Shown here in pieces: positions 18,782 through 27,670 of a stretch of 64,000 bases of DNA; within the stretch, counting starts at the first letter, position 1; the number at the start of each line of letters is the position of its first letter. The translations under genes were made by a program, and so were the position numbers. Location of the stretch: positions 62,001-126,000 of the forward strand of contig NZ_KZ679056.1 in the NCBI RefSeq assembly GCF_003024195.1. The letters are read 5' to 3'. The notes beneath the pieces were generated by a model. The model was not told the origin of the DNA. It saw only the letters and a program-made list of their open reading frames with translations, and searched no databases. The stretch comes from Streptomyces dioscori. GTDB lineage: Bacteria > Actinomycetota > Actinomycetes > Streptomycetales > Streptomycetaceae.

Positions 18782-20374
18782 TCACTTGCCCGCAGCGGCA
18801 GGGGTGTCCTCGCCGAGCAGCTTGCCGTCCGACGTCTCGAACTGCTTCTTGAAGTCCGCGATCGCGTCGGCGATGGCCTGCAGGGTGTCGTCCGACATCT
18901 TGCCGCCCTCCTTGATGGAGGTCATGAGGCCCTGCTCCTTGCGGTGCAGGTACTCAAGCAGCTCCTTCTCGAAGCGGCGGATGTCGGCGACCGGAACCTC
19001 GTCCATCTTGCCGGTGGTGCCTGCCCACACGGAGACGACCTGGTCCTCGGTGGCCATCGGCTGGTACTGAGCCTGCTTGAGCAGCTCGACCATCCGCTGA
19101 CCGCGGTCCAGCTGCGACTTCGACGCGGCGTCCAGGTCGGAACCGAAGGCGGCGAACGCCTCCAGCTCACGGAACTGGGCGAGGTCCACGCGCAGTCGGC
19201 CGGAGACCTGCTTCATCGCCTTGTGCTGCGCGGAACCACCGACTCGGGAGACGGAGATACCGACGTTCAGCGCGGGGCGCTGACCGGCGTTGAAGAGGTC
19301 CGACTCCAGGAAGCACTGGCCGTCGGTGATGGAGATGACGTTGGTCGGGATGAACGCCGAGACGTCGTTGGCCTTCGTCTCGACGATCGGCAGACCGGTC
19401 ATCGAGCCCGCGCCCAGCTCGTCCGAGAGCTTCGCGCAACGCTCAAGGAGACGGGAGTGCAGGTAGAAGACGTCACCGGGGTAGGCCTCGCGCCCCGGCG
19501 GACGGCGGAGCAGCAGGGACACGGCGCGGTAGGCGTCGGCCTGCTTCGAGAGGTCGTCGAAGATGATGAGGACGTGCTTGCCCTCGTACATCCACTGCTG
19601 GCCGATGGCCGAGCCGGTGTACGGCGCCAGGTACTTGAAGCCGGCCGGGTCGGACGCCGGGGCGGCGACGATGGTCGTGTACTCCAGCGCGCCGGCCTCT
19701 TCGAGGGCGCCACGCACGGAGGCGATGGTCGAGCCCTTCTGACCGATGGCGACGTAGACGCAGCGGACCTGCTTCTTCGGGTCGCCGGTGCGCCAGTTGT
19801 CACGCTGGTTGATGATCGTGTCGACGGCCAGCGCGGTCTTGCCGGTCTGACGGTCACCGATGACCAGCTGACGCTGGCCACGGCCGATCGGGGTCATGGC
19901 GTCGACGGCCTTGTAGCCGGTCTCCATCGGCTCGTGGACCGACTTACGGGCCATGACGCCCGGTGCCTGCAGTTCGAGCGCGCGGCGTCCGGACGTCTCG
20001 ATCTCGCCGAGACCGTCGATCGGGGCGCCGAGCGGGTCGACAACGCGGCCGAGGTAGCCCTCGCCGACGGCCACGGACAGGACCTCGCCGGTACGCGTGA
20101 CCGGCTGTCCCTCCTCGATACCGCTGAACTCACCGAGGACGACCGCACCGATCTCGCGCTCTTCCAGGTTCAGCGCGAGACCGAGGGTGCCGTTCTCGAA
20201 CTTCAGCAGTTCGTTGGCCATGGCCGAGGGCAGGCCCTCGACCTTCGCGATGCCGTCGCCGGCAAGGGTGACCGTACCGACCTCCTCGCGCGAGGCCGCG
20301 TCCGGCTTGTACGACTGGACAAAGTTCTCCAGCGCATCCCGGATCTCCTCCGGCCGGATCGTGAGCTCCGCCAT
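18782..20374 (-). CDS. atpA: F0F1 ATP synthase subunit alpha
   Basis: 530-aa regulatory nucleotide-binding subunit. It starts MAELTIRPEEI; Walker A GDRQTGKT is at 173-180, and the alpha signature PAxNVGxSVSRVGG-like (PALNVGISVSRVGG) is present. ATG 20374 is used; the frame is open further upstream but only through the non-coding gap. About 160 bp separate it from atpH, with GC-rich inverted sequence, the largest gap inside the F1 genes. A C-terminal extension (MSDDTLQAIADAIADFKKQFE...) of about 20 residues is typical for actinobacteria. Confidence 0.98.
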   Translation of the reverse strand: MAELTIRPEEIRDALENFVQSYKPDAASREEVGTVTLAGDGIAKVEGLPSAMANELLKFENGTLGLALNLEEREIGAVVLGEFSGIEEGQPVTRTGEVLSVAVGEGYLGRVVDPLGAPIDGLGEIETSGRRALELQAPGVMARKSVHEPMETGYKAVDAMTPIGRGQRQLVIGDRQTGKTALAVDTIINQRDNWRTGDPKKQVRCVYVAIGQKGSTIASVRGALEEAGALEYTTIVAAPASDPAGFKYLAPYTGSAIGQQWMYEGKHVLIIFDDLSKQADAYRAVSLLLRRPPGREAYPGDVFYLHSRLLERCAKLSDELGAGSMTGLPIVETKANDVSAFIPTNVISITDGQCFLESDLFNAGQRPALNVGISVSRVGGSAQHKAMKQVSGRLRVDLAQFRELEAFAAFGSDLDAASKSQLDRGQRMVELLKQAQYQPMATEDQVVSVWAGTTGKMDEVPVADIRRFEKELLEYLHRKEQGLMTSIKEGGKMSDDTLQAIADAIADFKKQFETSDGKLLGEDTPAAAGK

Positions 20375-20535
20375 CTGGGTTCCCTGCTCTCCTTGTTGGG
20401 CCCGAAGTTTTCTTGGGGGGTCTGGGGCTTTTTCCCTCAGCGGCTGCGCCGCGGGCCCCCAGGAATCCTCTGCACGGCCCAACCAGGGCCGTAAGCACTG
20501 CGGTGTACTGCTTGTGTACGCGTATTGAATTGCTG

Positions 20536-21351
20536 CTAGCTCGCCATGCGGCGGCTGACTGCTTCCAGCCGGTCCGCGATGGAGCCGTTGATGATCTCGT
20601 CTCCGACCTGCACCCGGATCCCGCCGAGGACCTCGGGGTCCACGTCGAGGTTGAGGTGCATGGGGTGGCCGTAGAGCTTCGCGAGGGCGGCGCCGAGGCG
20701 CTGCTTCTGCACGTCGCTCAGCGGAACCGCCGAGGTGACGACGGCGACCATGCGGCTTCGGCGGTCGGCCGCGAGCTTGGACAGGGATTCGAGTCCCGAC
20801 TCCAGGCTACGTCCCCGGGGCGCGGTCACAAGGCGAGTGACCAGCCGCTCGGTGACGGCGTCGGCCCGGCCGCCGAGCAGGCTGCGCAGCAGCTCGCTCT
20901 TGGCCGCGGCGGAGGCGCCGCGGTCGGTCAGCGCCGCACGCAGACCGGTGTCCGAGGCGACGATCCGGCCGAACCGGAACAGCTCGTCCTCGACGTCGTC
21001 CAGCCTGCCCAGCCGCTGCGCCGCCGTGAGGTCGGCGGTGTCGGCCAGCTCCTCGACGGAGTCGACCAGGTCACGCGAACGCGACCAGCGGGAACGCACC
21101 AGACCGGCCACCAGGTCGGCGGTGGTGCCGCTGACCTGACCGCTGAGGAGCCGCCCGGCCAGCTCGGCCTTCGCCTCGCCGGCCTGCGCCGGGTCGGTGA
21201 GGACCCGGCGCAGGGACACCTCACGGTCGAGCAGCGCGGTGACGGAAGCCAGCTCGCCGGCGAGCTGCGCCGCGTCGACGGACGTGGAGTCCGTCAGCGC
21301 GTCGAGACGCTCACGTGCGGCGGCCAGCGCGTCGCGGCTCGCTCCGTTCAT
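20536..21351 (-). CDS. atpH: F0F1 ATP synthase subunit delta (long actinobacterial form)
   Basis: 271-aa peripheral-stalk subunit, against about 180 aa in E. coli. The extra ~90 residues are Ala/Arg/Leu-rich helix, consistent with the extended delta of actinobacteria; in mycobacteria this part is fused to a b-like domain. The C-terminal strand VDPEVLGGIRVQVGDEIINGSI is the canonical delta signature. The start overlaps the atpF stop by 4 bases. Confidence 0.97.
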   Translation of the reverse strand: MNGASRDALAAARERLDALTDSTSVDAAQLAGELASVTALLDREVSLRRVLTDPAQAGEAKAELAGRLLSGQVSGTTADLVAGLVRSRWSRSRDLVDSVEELADTADLTAAQRLGRLDDVEDELFRFGRIVASDTGLRAALTDRGASAAAKSELLRSLLGGRADAVTERLVTRLVTAPRGRSLESGLESLSKLAADRRSRMVAVVTSAVPLSDVQKQRLGAALAKLYGHPMHLNLDVDPEVLGGIRVQVGDEIINGSIADRLEAVSRRMAS

Positions 21352-21902
21352 CGCGTGGCCTCGGCCTTCGAAGCGGTCTCGTCGAGACCGTCGAGGAACC
21401 GGTCGATCGTGCGGCTCTGCCGGGCGTGGTCCTCAAGGGACTCGCCGACGAGCTTGCCGGCCAGTTCGGTGGCCAGCTGGCCCACGTCCTGGCGCAGCGC
21501 GGACGCGGCGGCCTTGCGGTCGGCGGCGAGCTGCGAGTGACCGGCGGCGATGATTTCCTCACGCTGCCGCTGGCCTTCCGCGCGCATCTCGGCGATGAGC
21601 GTGGCACCCTGCTCCTGCGCCTCCTGGCGCAGACGCGCGGCCTCGTGCCGGGCCTCGGCGAGCTGGGCCTTGTACTGCTCCAGCACGCTCTGGGCTTCGG
21701 TCTGAGCGGCCTCGGCCTTCTCGATACCGCCCTCGATGGCCTCGCGGCGCTGCTCCAGAACCTTGTTGATGTTCGGGAGCAGCTTCTTGGCGAGGAAGCC
21801 GAAGACGATGACGAAGGCGATCAGGCCGATGACCAGCTCGGGAATCGGCGGGATGAGGGGATTTTCCATCTCCTCGGCCGCGACAGTGAGCAGCTGGCTC
21901 AT
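21348..21902 (-). CDS. atpF: F0F1 ATP synthase subunit b
   Basis: 184-aa stator subunit. One N-terminal membrane helix (ELVIGLIAFVIVFGFLAKKLLP) is followed by a long charged coiled coil (EQRREAIEGGIEKAEAAQTEAQSVLEQY...). Only one b gene is present. The start follows atpE by 44 bp, and the stop overlaps atpH (ATGA). Confidence 0.97.
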   Translation of the reverse strand: MSQLLTVAAEEMENPLIPPIPELVIGLIAFVIVFGFLAKKLLPNINKVLEQRREAIEGGIEKAEAAQTEAQSVLEQYKAQLAEARHEAARLRQEAQEQGATLIAEMRAEGQRQREEIIAAGHSQLAADRKAAASALRQDVGQLATELAGKLVGESLEDHARQSRTIDRFLDGLDETASKAEATR

Positions 21903-21946
21903 ATCAGTGCCTTTCGTCTAGTGGGCGGTCTGTCGTGAATCCGACG

Positions 21947-22183
21947 TCAGACGCCGTAGACGAACGGCATGACCAGACCGATGAGGGCGAGCGCCTCACA
22001 GAAGGCGAAGCCGAGAATCTGGTTGGCACGGATCAGGCCGGCAGCCTCGGGCTGACGGGCAAGGGCCTGGGTGCCGTTACCGAAGATGATGCCGACGCCG
22101 ACGCCGGGGCCGATCGCGGCAAGGCCGTAGCCGATGGAGCCGAGGGAGCCGGAGACAGCGGCGAGGGTCTCAGTGGCAGCCAT
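21947..22183 (-). CDS. atpE: F0F1 ATP synthase subunit c
   Basis: 78-aa proteolipid forming the rotor ring. Two hydrophobic helices flank the polar loop RQPE at 43-46; the proton-carrying carboxylate is Glu63 in FAFCEALALIG. The small-residue pattern GYGLAAIGPGVGVGIIFGNG in helix 1 is standard for ring packing. GAAGGAAGAA precedes the ATG. Confidence 0.98.
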   Translation of the reverse strand: MAATETLAAVSGSLGSIGYGLAAIGPGVGVGIIFGNGTQALARQPEAAGLIRANQILGFAFCEALALIGLVMPFVYGV

Positions 22184-22257
22184 GCTGATTCTTCCTTCTC
22201 TGTACGGACCGGCGGGGGTTGGCCACCGGACGTTTAGGGGGTTTTACCGGGGGTGGC

Positions 22258-23079
22258 TCAGTGGTGCTCGGCGAGCGCGCCCTGGATGAAGGTGCAGGTA
22301 AGAAGCACGAAGACGTATGCCTGCAGGGCCTGGATGAACAACTCGAACGCCGTCATCACGATGACCATGATGAACGAGACGCCCGCGTAGGCGATCCCGA
22401 TGCCGTTGAGCAGGTACCAGCTGGCGATCGTGAACAGCAGCAGCAGGGTGTGGCCCGCGAACATGTTCGCGAACAGTCGCACCGCGTGCGTGAACGGCCG
22501 GACGATCAGGTTCGAGAGGAGCTCGATGCCCATGGCCAGCGGCAGAACCGGGCCCAGCGACTTGTCGTAGCCGGAGAAGTTCTTGAACGCACCGACGAAT
22601 CCGTGCCGCTTGAAGGTCAGCGAGACCCACAGGACGTACACGATCCCGGCGAGGACCGCGGGGTACGCGATGATCGACGTGACCGGGAACTGTGCGACCG
22701 GGACGATCGACCAGATGTTCATCATCCAGATGAAGAAGAACAGCGAGACGATCAGCGGTACGTACTTCTCGCCCTCCTTCTTTCCGATCGTCTCGTAGAC
22801 GACGCCGCGCCGGACGAAGTCGTATCCGGCCTCGGCGACCATCTGCAGCTTGCCCGGGACGACCTTCGGCTTGCGGAAGGCGGCCCAGAAGAAGCCGATG
22901 ACGATGACGGAGCCGAGCAGCGCCAGGAGCATCGTCTTGTTGAAATAGACGCTGCTGTCCGCATCGCCCACGAGGGGCTCGAACAGGAACGAGTGCAGGC
23001 CGGGAGCCGGGAATCCACAGCCGTCGAAGATGTGGCAGTCGGTCTCGAAGGCGAGCACCTGCGTCGGGTCAGCACTCAC
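22258..23079 (-). CDS. atpB: F0F1 ATP synthase subunit a
   Basis: 273-aa proton-channel subunit with about six membrane helices. The essential Arg lies in the conserved helix ELLSNLIVRPFTHAVRLFANM. The start is a GTG at 23079 (MSADPTQVLAFE) preceded 7 bases away by AAGGAG; a 12-residue upstream extension is rejected. A Cys pair (CHIFDGCGFPAPG) occurs in the periplasm-facing N-terminus. Confidence 0.97.
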   Translation of the reverse strand: MSADPTQVLAFETDCHIFDGCGFPAPGLHSFLFEPLVGDADSSVYFNKTMLLALLGSVIVIGFFWAAFRKPKVVPGKLQMVAEAGYDFVRRGVVYETIGKKEGEKYVPLIVSLFFFIWMMNIWSIVPVAQFPVTSIIAYPAVLAGIVYVLWVSLTFKRHGFVGAFKNFSGYDKSLGPVLPLAMGIELLSNLIVRPFTHAVRLFANMFAGHTLLLLFTIASWYLLNGIGIAYAGVSFIMVIVMTAFELFIQALQAYVFVLLTCTFIQGALAEHH

Positions 23080-23304
23080 CGCGGGCTCCTTCAGCGTGGC
23101 GCATAGGTACGGCAACCTCGTTGTGTCGGCGCGGCGCGCAGCCGCGGTTCGGCACTGGACTGGTGTAACGGATGTGAGGGCGGCTGGGGGGCATCAAGCC
23201 TCGCGATTGAGCAGGCGTCAGCTCAGATGCCCGCGCCCGCGATGCCGCAGTTGGCACCGGACGATAGCAGGGTCTTCTACGAGCACTTATCCCGGCCCTA
23301 CCCC

Positions 23305-23742
23305 TCACGACGAGTGGCCCGTCTTTTCGGGCTTCTCGCCCTTCGAGGACTCGGGTTCGACGTAGAGGATCTTGGCTTTCATCTGGGCACGCGCCTGTGC
23401 GCCGATCCACGCGAGCGTGGCGGCGACGATCGAGATCGCGAAGGCCTTCGGGTTGAACAGCGTCGTGTTCTTGAACGCGGCGACGAAGATGAACAGCAGA
23501 AGAATCTGTGCCGTGTAGAGCATCAGACCCATCGCCTGGAACAGGTGCGGAAGCGATTTGGCGGTGCGCTGCAGAACGTACAGCCCGACACCCATGAAGA
23601 GGATCACGACCAGCGTCGCCACAAGCGCCCCGACCGCCCCCTTGCCGCCCGCGACCACACCACTGACGACGGCGGCGATCGCGCCGACGGCAGCTGTGGG
23701 CACAGCGGCCTGGAGAAGGATCCGGACGTCATTGGAGGGCAT
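23305..23742 (-). CDS. atpI: AtpI-like membrane protein, first gene of the atp operon
   Basis: 145-aa protein with four hydrophobic helices, the I gene that precedes atpB in many bacteria and helps assemble the c ring. The helices are AVPTAAVGAIAAVVSGVV, ALVATLVVILFMGVGLYVL, LFQAMGLMLYTAQILLLFIFVAAF and AFAISIVAATLAWIGA; the C-terminus is charged and cytosolic. It is separated from atpB by 225 bp, unusually far for this operon. Sequence is divergent from E. coli AtpI; the assignment rests on position and topology. Confidence 0.85.
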   Translation of the reverse strand: MPSNDVRILLQAAVPTAAVGAIAAVVSGVVAGGKGAVGALVATLVVILFMGVGLYVLQRTAKSLPHLFQAMGLMLYTAQILLLFIFVAAFKNTTLFNPKAFAISIVAATLAWIGAQARAQMKAKILYVEPESSKGEKPEKTGHSS

Positions 23743-23859
23743 GGCGGCAACTCCGCTTTGCTCAAGGGGGCAGGTGTCGTCATGGACGAGCGTAGTCCCG
23801 GACAGCGAGAGAACCTCACCGCCGGTGAACCGTCGCAGTGCGGTCCTTCGGCTCTGTCC

Positions 23860-23910
23860 TGGGTTCTCGTGAACCGTATCACAAACTATTTGATGAGGTC
23901 TTTACCTGGT
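23860..23910 (-). promoter_or_regulatory. Candidate atp operon promoter region with inverted repeat
   Basis: In the 297-bp gap before atpI there is an AT-richer patch on the minus strand (CATCAAATAGTTTGTGATACGG, written in part) with possible -10 TACGGT. GTGA-6 nt-TCAC at 23869-23882 is an inverted repeat that fits GTG-N8-CAC, close to the Streptomyces Crp consensus but lacking its internal G. Tentative; no clear -35. Confidence 0.35.
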
Positions 23911-24039
23911 TGGTGTGCTCGGCGTCACACATGAGGGTGAACATGCACGTCTGTGCACTCGGGCGACCCACTTGTCTGGTAATGGGGCGCTTTCGGGGAG
24001 CCGCCCACCGGACGGCTCTTGCGAAACTCTTACCCGGCG

Positions 24040-25422
24040 TCAGCGCGACGACCCGGCCCCTCGCTCGTCCAGCAGCCGCGAACGGGCGCCGACAGCGCTC
24101 GCCCCGTTGACTCCTGAGACACCGACGGCGACCGGAGTACGACGTTCCTCGTCCTGCTCCCCGTCCTCGTCCCTGCCCTGCGCGCGGTCCCCGCCGGCTT
24201 CGTCGTACGCGACCGCGGGGCCACCCTCCGCGGGCACGTCCACGGCCTTGCGGCGGCGGTAGCGCGGCGGGATGAAGTTCTCGGCCCAGCGCGGGGCACG
24301 CGGCGTGAACCGCGGCAGCAGAAGCAGCAGCAGGCCCACCGCGCTGAGCGCCATGATGCCGAGCACGATCCACATGGCGCCCGAGTTCACCGAGTAGGCG
24401 AGAGCTCCGAAGGCGATCAGCGCCGACCAGAAGTACATGATGAGCACGGCCCGGCTGTGCGAGTGCCCGATCTCCAGGAGCCGGTGGTGCAGGTGCCCCC
24501 GGTCGGCCGCGAACGGGGACTGGCCGCGCCAGGTGCGCCGCACGATGGCGAGCACCAGGTCCGCCGCAGGCACGGCGATGATCGTCAGCGGCAGCAGCAG
24601 CGGGATGTAGACGGGCACCGTCTGGTGCACTGCCTCCTTCTCGGACCCCGCGAACAGGTTCATCGCGTCCGGGTCGACCTGCCCGGTGATCGAGATGGCG
24701 CCGGCCGCCAGCACCAGCCCGATGAGCATCGAACCCGAGTCGCCCATGAAGATCCGCGCGGGATGCATGTTGTGCGGCAGGAAGCCCAGGCACATGCCCA
24801 TCAGCAGCGCGGAGAAGAGTGTGGCGGGGGCGGCGGACTCCAGCCCGTACCCGTACCAGATGCGGTAGCCGTACATGAAGAACGCGGCGGCGGCGATGCA
24901 GACCATGCCCGCGGCGAGGCCGTCGAGGCCGTCGGCGAAGTTCACGGCGTTGATGGTGATCACGACGAGCGCGACCGTCAGCAGCGTGCCCTGCCACTGG
25001 GTCAGCGAGACCGAGCCGACGCCGGGGATGGGCAGCCACAGGATCGTCAGACCCTGCATGACCATGACGCCCGCGGCGATCATCTGGGCACCCAGCTTGA
25101 TCAGCGCGTCGATCTCGAACTTGTCGTCCAGGACGCCGATCAGCCAGATCAGGGCGGCGCCGGACAGCAGCGCCCGCGGTTCGTTGGAGTTCTCGAAGAC
25201 CACGCTGAGGTTCGTCAGATGGTCCGCGACCAGCAGGCCCGCGCACAGTCCGAAGAACATCGCGATGCCGCCGAGGCGCGGGGTGGGTTCTCGGTGCACG
25301 TCACGTGCCCGGATCTCCGGCATCGCTCCGGCCACGATCGCGAACTTCCGCACCGGCCCGGTCAGCAGGTACGTCACCGCGGCCGTGATGCAGAGCGTCA
25401 GGAGGTATTCACGCACGGGCAT
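24040..25422 (-). CDS. WecA/Rfe-type polyprenyl-phosphate GlcNAc-1-phosphate transferase (MraY family)
   Basis: 460-aa membrane enzyme with about 11 helices that links a sugar-1-phosphate to a polyprenyl phosphate, the first step of wall teichoic acid or arabinogalactan-like linker synthesis. Motifs: GVLDDKFEID (catalytic Asp pair), NAVNFADGLDGLAAG and HPARIFMGDSGSM; a His-rich DRGHLHHRLLEIGHSH motif near residue 325 is typical of WecA/TagO rather than MraY. A ~70-residue charged C-terminal tail follows the last helix. The neighbouring gene upstream of atp in mycobacteria is the same family (rfe), as I recall. Confidence 0.92.
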   Translation of the reverse strand: MPVREYLLTLCITAAVTYLLTGPVRKFAIVAGAMPEIRARDVHREPTPRLGGIAMFFGLCAGLLVADHLTNLSVVFENSNEPRALLSGAALIWLIGVLDDKFEIDALIKLGAQMIAAGVMVMQGLTILWLPIPGVGSVSLTQWQGTLLTVALVVITINAVNFADGLDGLAAGMVCIAAAAFFMYGYRIWYGYGLESAAPATLFSALLMGMCLGFLPHNMHPARIFMGDSGSMLIGLVLAAGAISITGQVDPDAMNLFAGSEKEAVHQTVPVYIPLLLPLTIIAVPAADLVLAIVRRTWRGQSPFAADRGHLHHRLLEIGHSHSRAVLIMYFWSALIAFGALAYSVNSGAMWIVLGIMALSAVGLLLLLLPRFTPRAPRWAENFIPPRYRRRKAVDVPAEGGPAVAYDEAGGDRAQGRDEDGEQDEERRTPVAVGVSGVNGASAVGARSRLLDERGAGSSR

Positions 25423-25546
25423 TCCCCACAGGTCTCGCTGGCCATCTCAGCCCCACACCATAGCTTCGTGCGCATACGGTTGAGGACTTCCGGGTAGAGC
25501 CGATGGTTGCACGAGTGGCTGCAGCTCCACGCCCGTCCACCCCACG

Positions 25547-26797
25547 CTAGCCGGGATAGGGCGGAAATCTCCCGGTCAGATCCCGCACTTCTTCACGTAC
25601 GCGCCGGCCTGCGGACTCGTCCCTGAGGGCCGCGCCGAACAGCACCGCGATCCGGGCCATCTCGGCCTCGCCCATGCCCTGGGTGGTGACGGCGGCCGTG
25701 CCCAGGCGCAGTCCCCGTACGTCGGGGCGGGGCAGCGCGCAGGTGTCGAGGACCATTCCGGCGGCGGCGAGCCGGCCGCGGGCGGTGCGGCCGTCGACGC
25801 CGAGCGGCGCGGGATCGACGGTCAGCAGATGGGTGTCGGTGCCGCCGGTGACGACCGCGAGCCCCTCGGCGGCCAGGCCCTGTGCCAGCACGCGCGCGTT
25901 CGCGACCACCTGATGGGCGTACGCCGTGAACGCCGGTGTTGCCGCCTCGCCGAACGCGACGGCCTTCGCGGCGACGGTGTGCATCTGCGCGCCGCCCTGC
26001 GTGAAGGGGAAGACGGCCCGGTCGACGCGGTCGGCCAGCTCGCTCCCGCACAGCAGCATCCCGCCGCGCGGCCCGCGCAGCACCTTGTGCGTGGTCGCGC
26101 ACACGACGTCCGCGTACGGGACCGGGCTGGGCGCCGCTCCCCCGGCGACGAGGCCGATGGGGTGGGCGGCGTCGGCGATGAGGTACGCGCCGACCTCGTC
26201 CGCCACCTCACGGAAGGCCGCGTAGTCGATGTGCCGGGGATACGAGATGGACCCGCACACGATGGCCTTCGGGCGGTGGGTGCGGGCCAGCGCCCGGACC
26301 TGCTCGTGGTCGATGAGCCCGCTGTCCGGGTCGACGCCGTAGCCGACGAAGTCGAACCACCGGCCGGAGAAGTTCGCGGGTGACCCGTGCGTGAGGTGCC
26401 CGCCGTGCGGCAGGCCCATCGCGAGGACGGTGTCCCCGGGGCGCAGCAGGGCGGCGTACGCGGCCAGCACGGCCGAACTCCCGGAGTGGGACTGCACGTT
26501 GGCGTGTTCGGCGCCGAACAGGGCCGTGGCGCGCTGTACGGCGATCCGCTCGGCGACGTCGACCAGCTCGCAGCCGCCGTGGTGGCGGGCGCCGGGGTAT
26601 CCCTCGGCGTACTTGTTGGCGAGCGGCGAGCCCAGGGCGGCCAGCACGGCGGGCGAGGTGAAGTTCTCGGCGGCGATCAGCTGCAGCGTCGTGGTCTGCC
26701 GCGTCAGCTCCGCGAGGAGGATCTCGGCCAGCTCCGGATCCTGCCGGCCCAGCACATCGACGGACGGCGGGCCTTCGAGCGTGGGTGTGACCGGCAT
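25547..26797 (-). CDS. glyA: Serine hydroxymethyltransferase paralogue
   Basis: 416-aa PLP enzyme of the SHMT family, which interconverts serine and glycine with tetrahydrofolate. AAENFTSPAVL, NKYAEGYPG and GGHLTHGSP are conserved, and the PLP lysine lies in TTHKVLRGPRGG. Unusual: the motif that normally reads RYYGG is RHHGG (26593-26607), replacing two conserved active-site tyrosines. ATG 26797 follows CCGGAG; an upstream open stretch of 44 codons is discounted. It lies between the WecA-like and phosphatase-like genes and is probably not the main glyA. Confidence 0.9.
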   Translation of the reverse strand: MPVTPTLEGPPSVDVLGRQDPELAEILLAELTRQTTTLQLIAAENFTSPAVLAALGSPLANKYAEGYPGARHHGGCELVDVAERIAVQRATALFGAEHANVQSHSGSSAVLAAYAALLRPGDTVLAMGLPHGGHLTHGSPANFSGRWFDFVGYGVDPDSGLIDHEQVRALARTHRPKAIVCGSISYPRHIDYAAFREVADEVGAYLIADAAHPIGLVAGGAAPSPVPYADVVCATTHKVLRGPRGGMLLCGSELADRVDRAVFPFTQGGAQMHTVAAKAVAFGEAATPAFTAYAHQVVANARVLAQGLAAEGLAVVTGGTDTHLLTVDPAPLGVDGRTARGRLAAAGMVLDTCALPRPDVRGLRLGTAAVTTQGMGEAEMARIAVLFGAALRDESAGRRVREEVRDLTGRFPPYPG

Positions 26798-26989
26798 GGC
26801 GGACTCCGGACCTCGGCGGGGGATCGCTATGTCCAATGTAGAACCGACTCCCCTGCCGCGCCCGGCGTTACGCCCGAGCCCCCCGCACAACGTCCGAACG
26901 GCCCTCCCCGCCGCCCCACCCAGGGACACGTGCCCCCAGGGCCTCAGACCCGCCCAGACGCCCTGCTCAGGCCCGCGCAGGCGCCCCGC

Positions 26990-27670
26990 TCAGGCCCGCG
27001 CGGGCGCGCCCGTGAGCGCCGTGACCACCGGGTCGAGTGCCTGGTTGATCTCGTCGCCCACCGAGCGGAAGAACGGGAGGGGGGCGCCGTACGGGTCGTA
27101 GACCTCGTCCGCTTCCGCCGTGGGGGCCAGGAGCCACCCGCGTAGAGCCGCCGCGGCGCGGACCAGGGCACGGGCGCGTTCGACCATGCCGTCGTCCAAC
27201 GGCGGCAGGGTGGTGGGGTCTATGGCGCGGACCAGGCGGGTGAACTCCTTCAGGGTGAAGGTGCGCAGGCCCGCGGAGTGGCCCATCGAGATGACCTGGG
27301 CGCGGTGGTCACGGGTGGCGGTGAGGACCAGGTCCGCCCGGATGACGTGCTCGTCCAGCAGTTCCCGGCCCACGAAGCCGGAGGCGTCCGCGCCGAAGTC
27401 CGCGAGGACCGCCTCCGCGTTGGCCTCCATGGGCGCGCCCTCGTGCCCCCAGGTACCGGCGCTCTCCACGATCAGGCCGCCCCACAGGGGGTCGCCGAGC
27501 CGGTCCGCCAGGGCATGGCGGGTCAGCCGCTCGGTGATCGGCGAGCGGCACACGTTGCCGGTGCTGACGTGGAGGATGCGAAAAGAGGAGTCGCCCGAGG
27601 CCCCGTCGCCGTAAGCCCCCGCGTACCCCGTCCCCGTACCTATGCCACGCCCCGCGTCAGGGGCTGTCAA
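26990..27670 (-). CDS. Low-molecular-weight phosphatase/arsenate reductase-like protein lacking the nucleophilic Cys
   Basis: 226 aa. The fold and motifs are those of LMW protein tyrosine phosphatases, but the P-loop reads HVSTGNVCRSPITE: the first Cys of C-x5-R is Ser36 (codon AGC), while Cys41, Arg42 and the acid loop with Asp192 (YDPYGAP) are kept. The start is TTG at 27670, overlapping the stop of the upstream Sua5-like gene (TTGA) with GAGGTGG before it; no ATG or GTG is available before the motif. The first 30 residues are Gly/Thr-rich and poorly conserved-looking. Likely catalytically dead or altered, possibly a binding protein. Confidence 0.88.
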   Translation of the reverse strand: MTAPDAGRGIGTGTGYAGAYGDGASGDSSFRILHVSTGNVCRSPITERLTRHALADRLGDPLWGGLIVESAGTWGHEGAPMEANAEAVLADFGADASGFVGRELLDEHVIRADLVLTATRDHRAQVISMGHSAGLRTFTLKEFTRLVRAIDPTTLPPLDDGMVERARALVRAAAALRGWLLAPTAEADEVYDPYGAPLPFFRSVGDEINQALDPVVTALTGAPARA

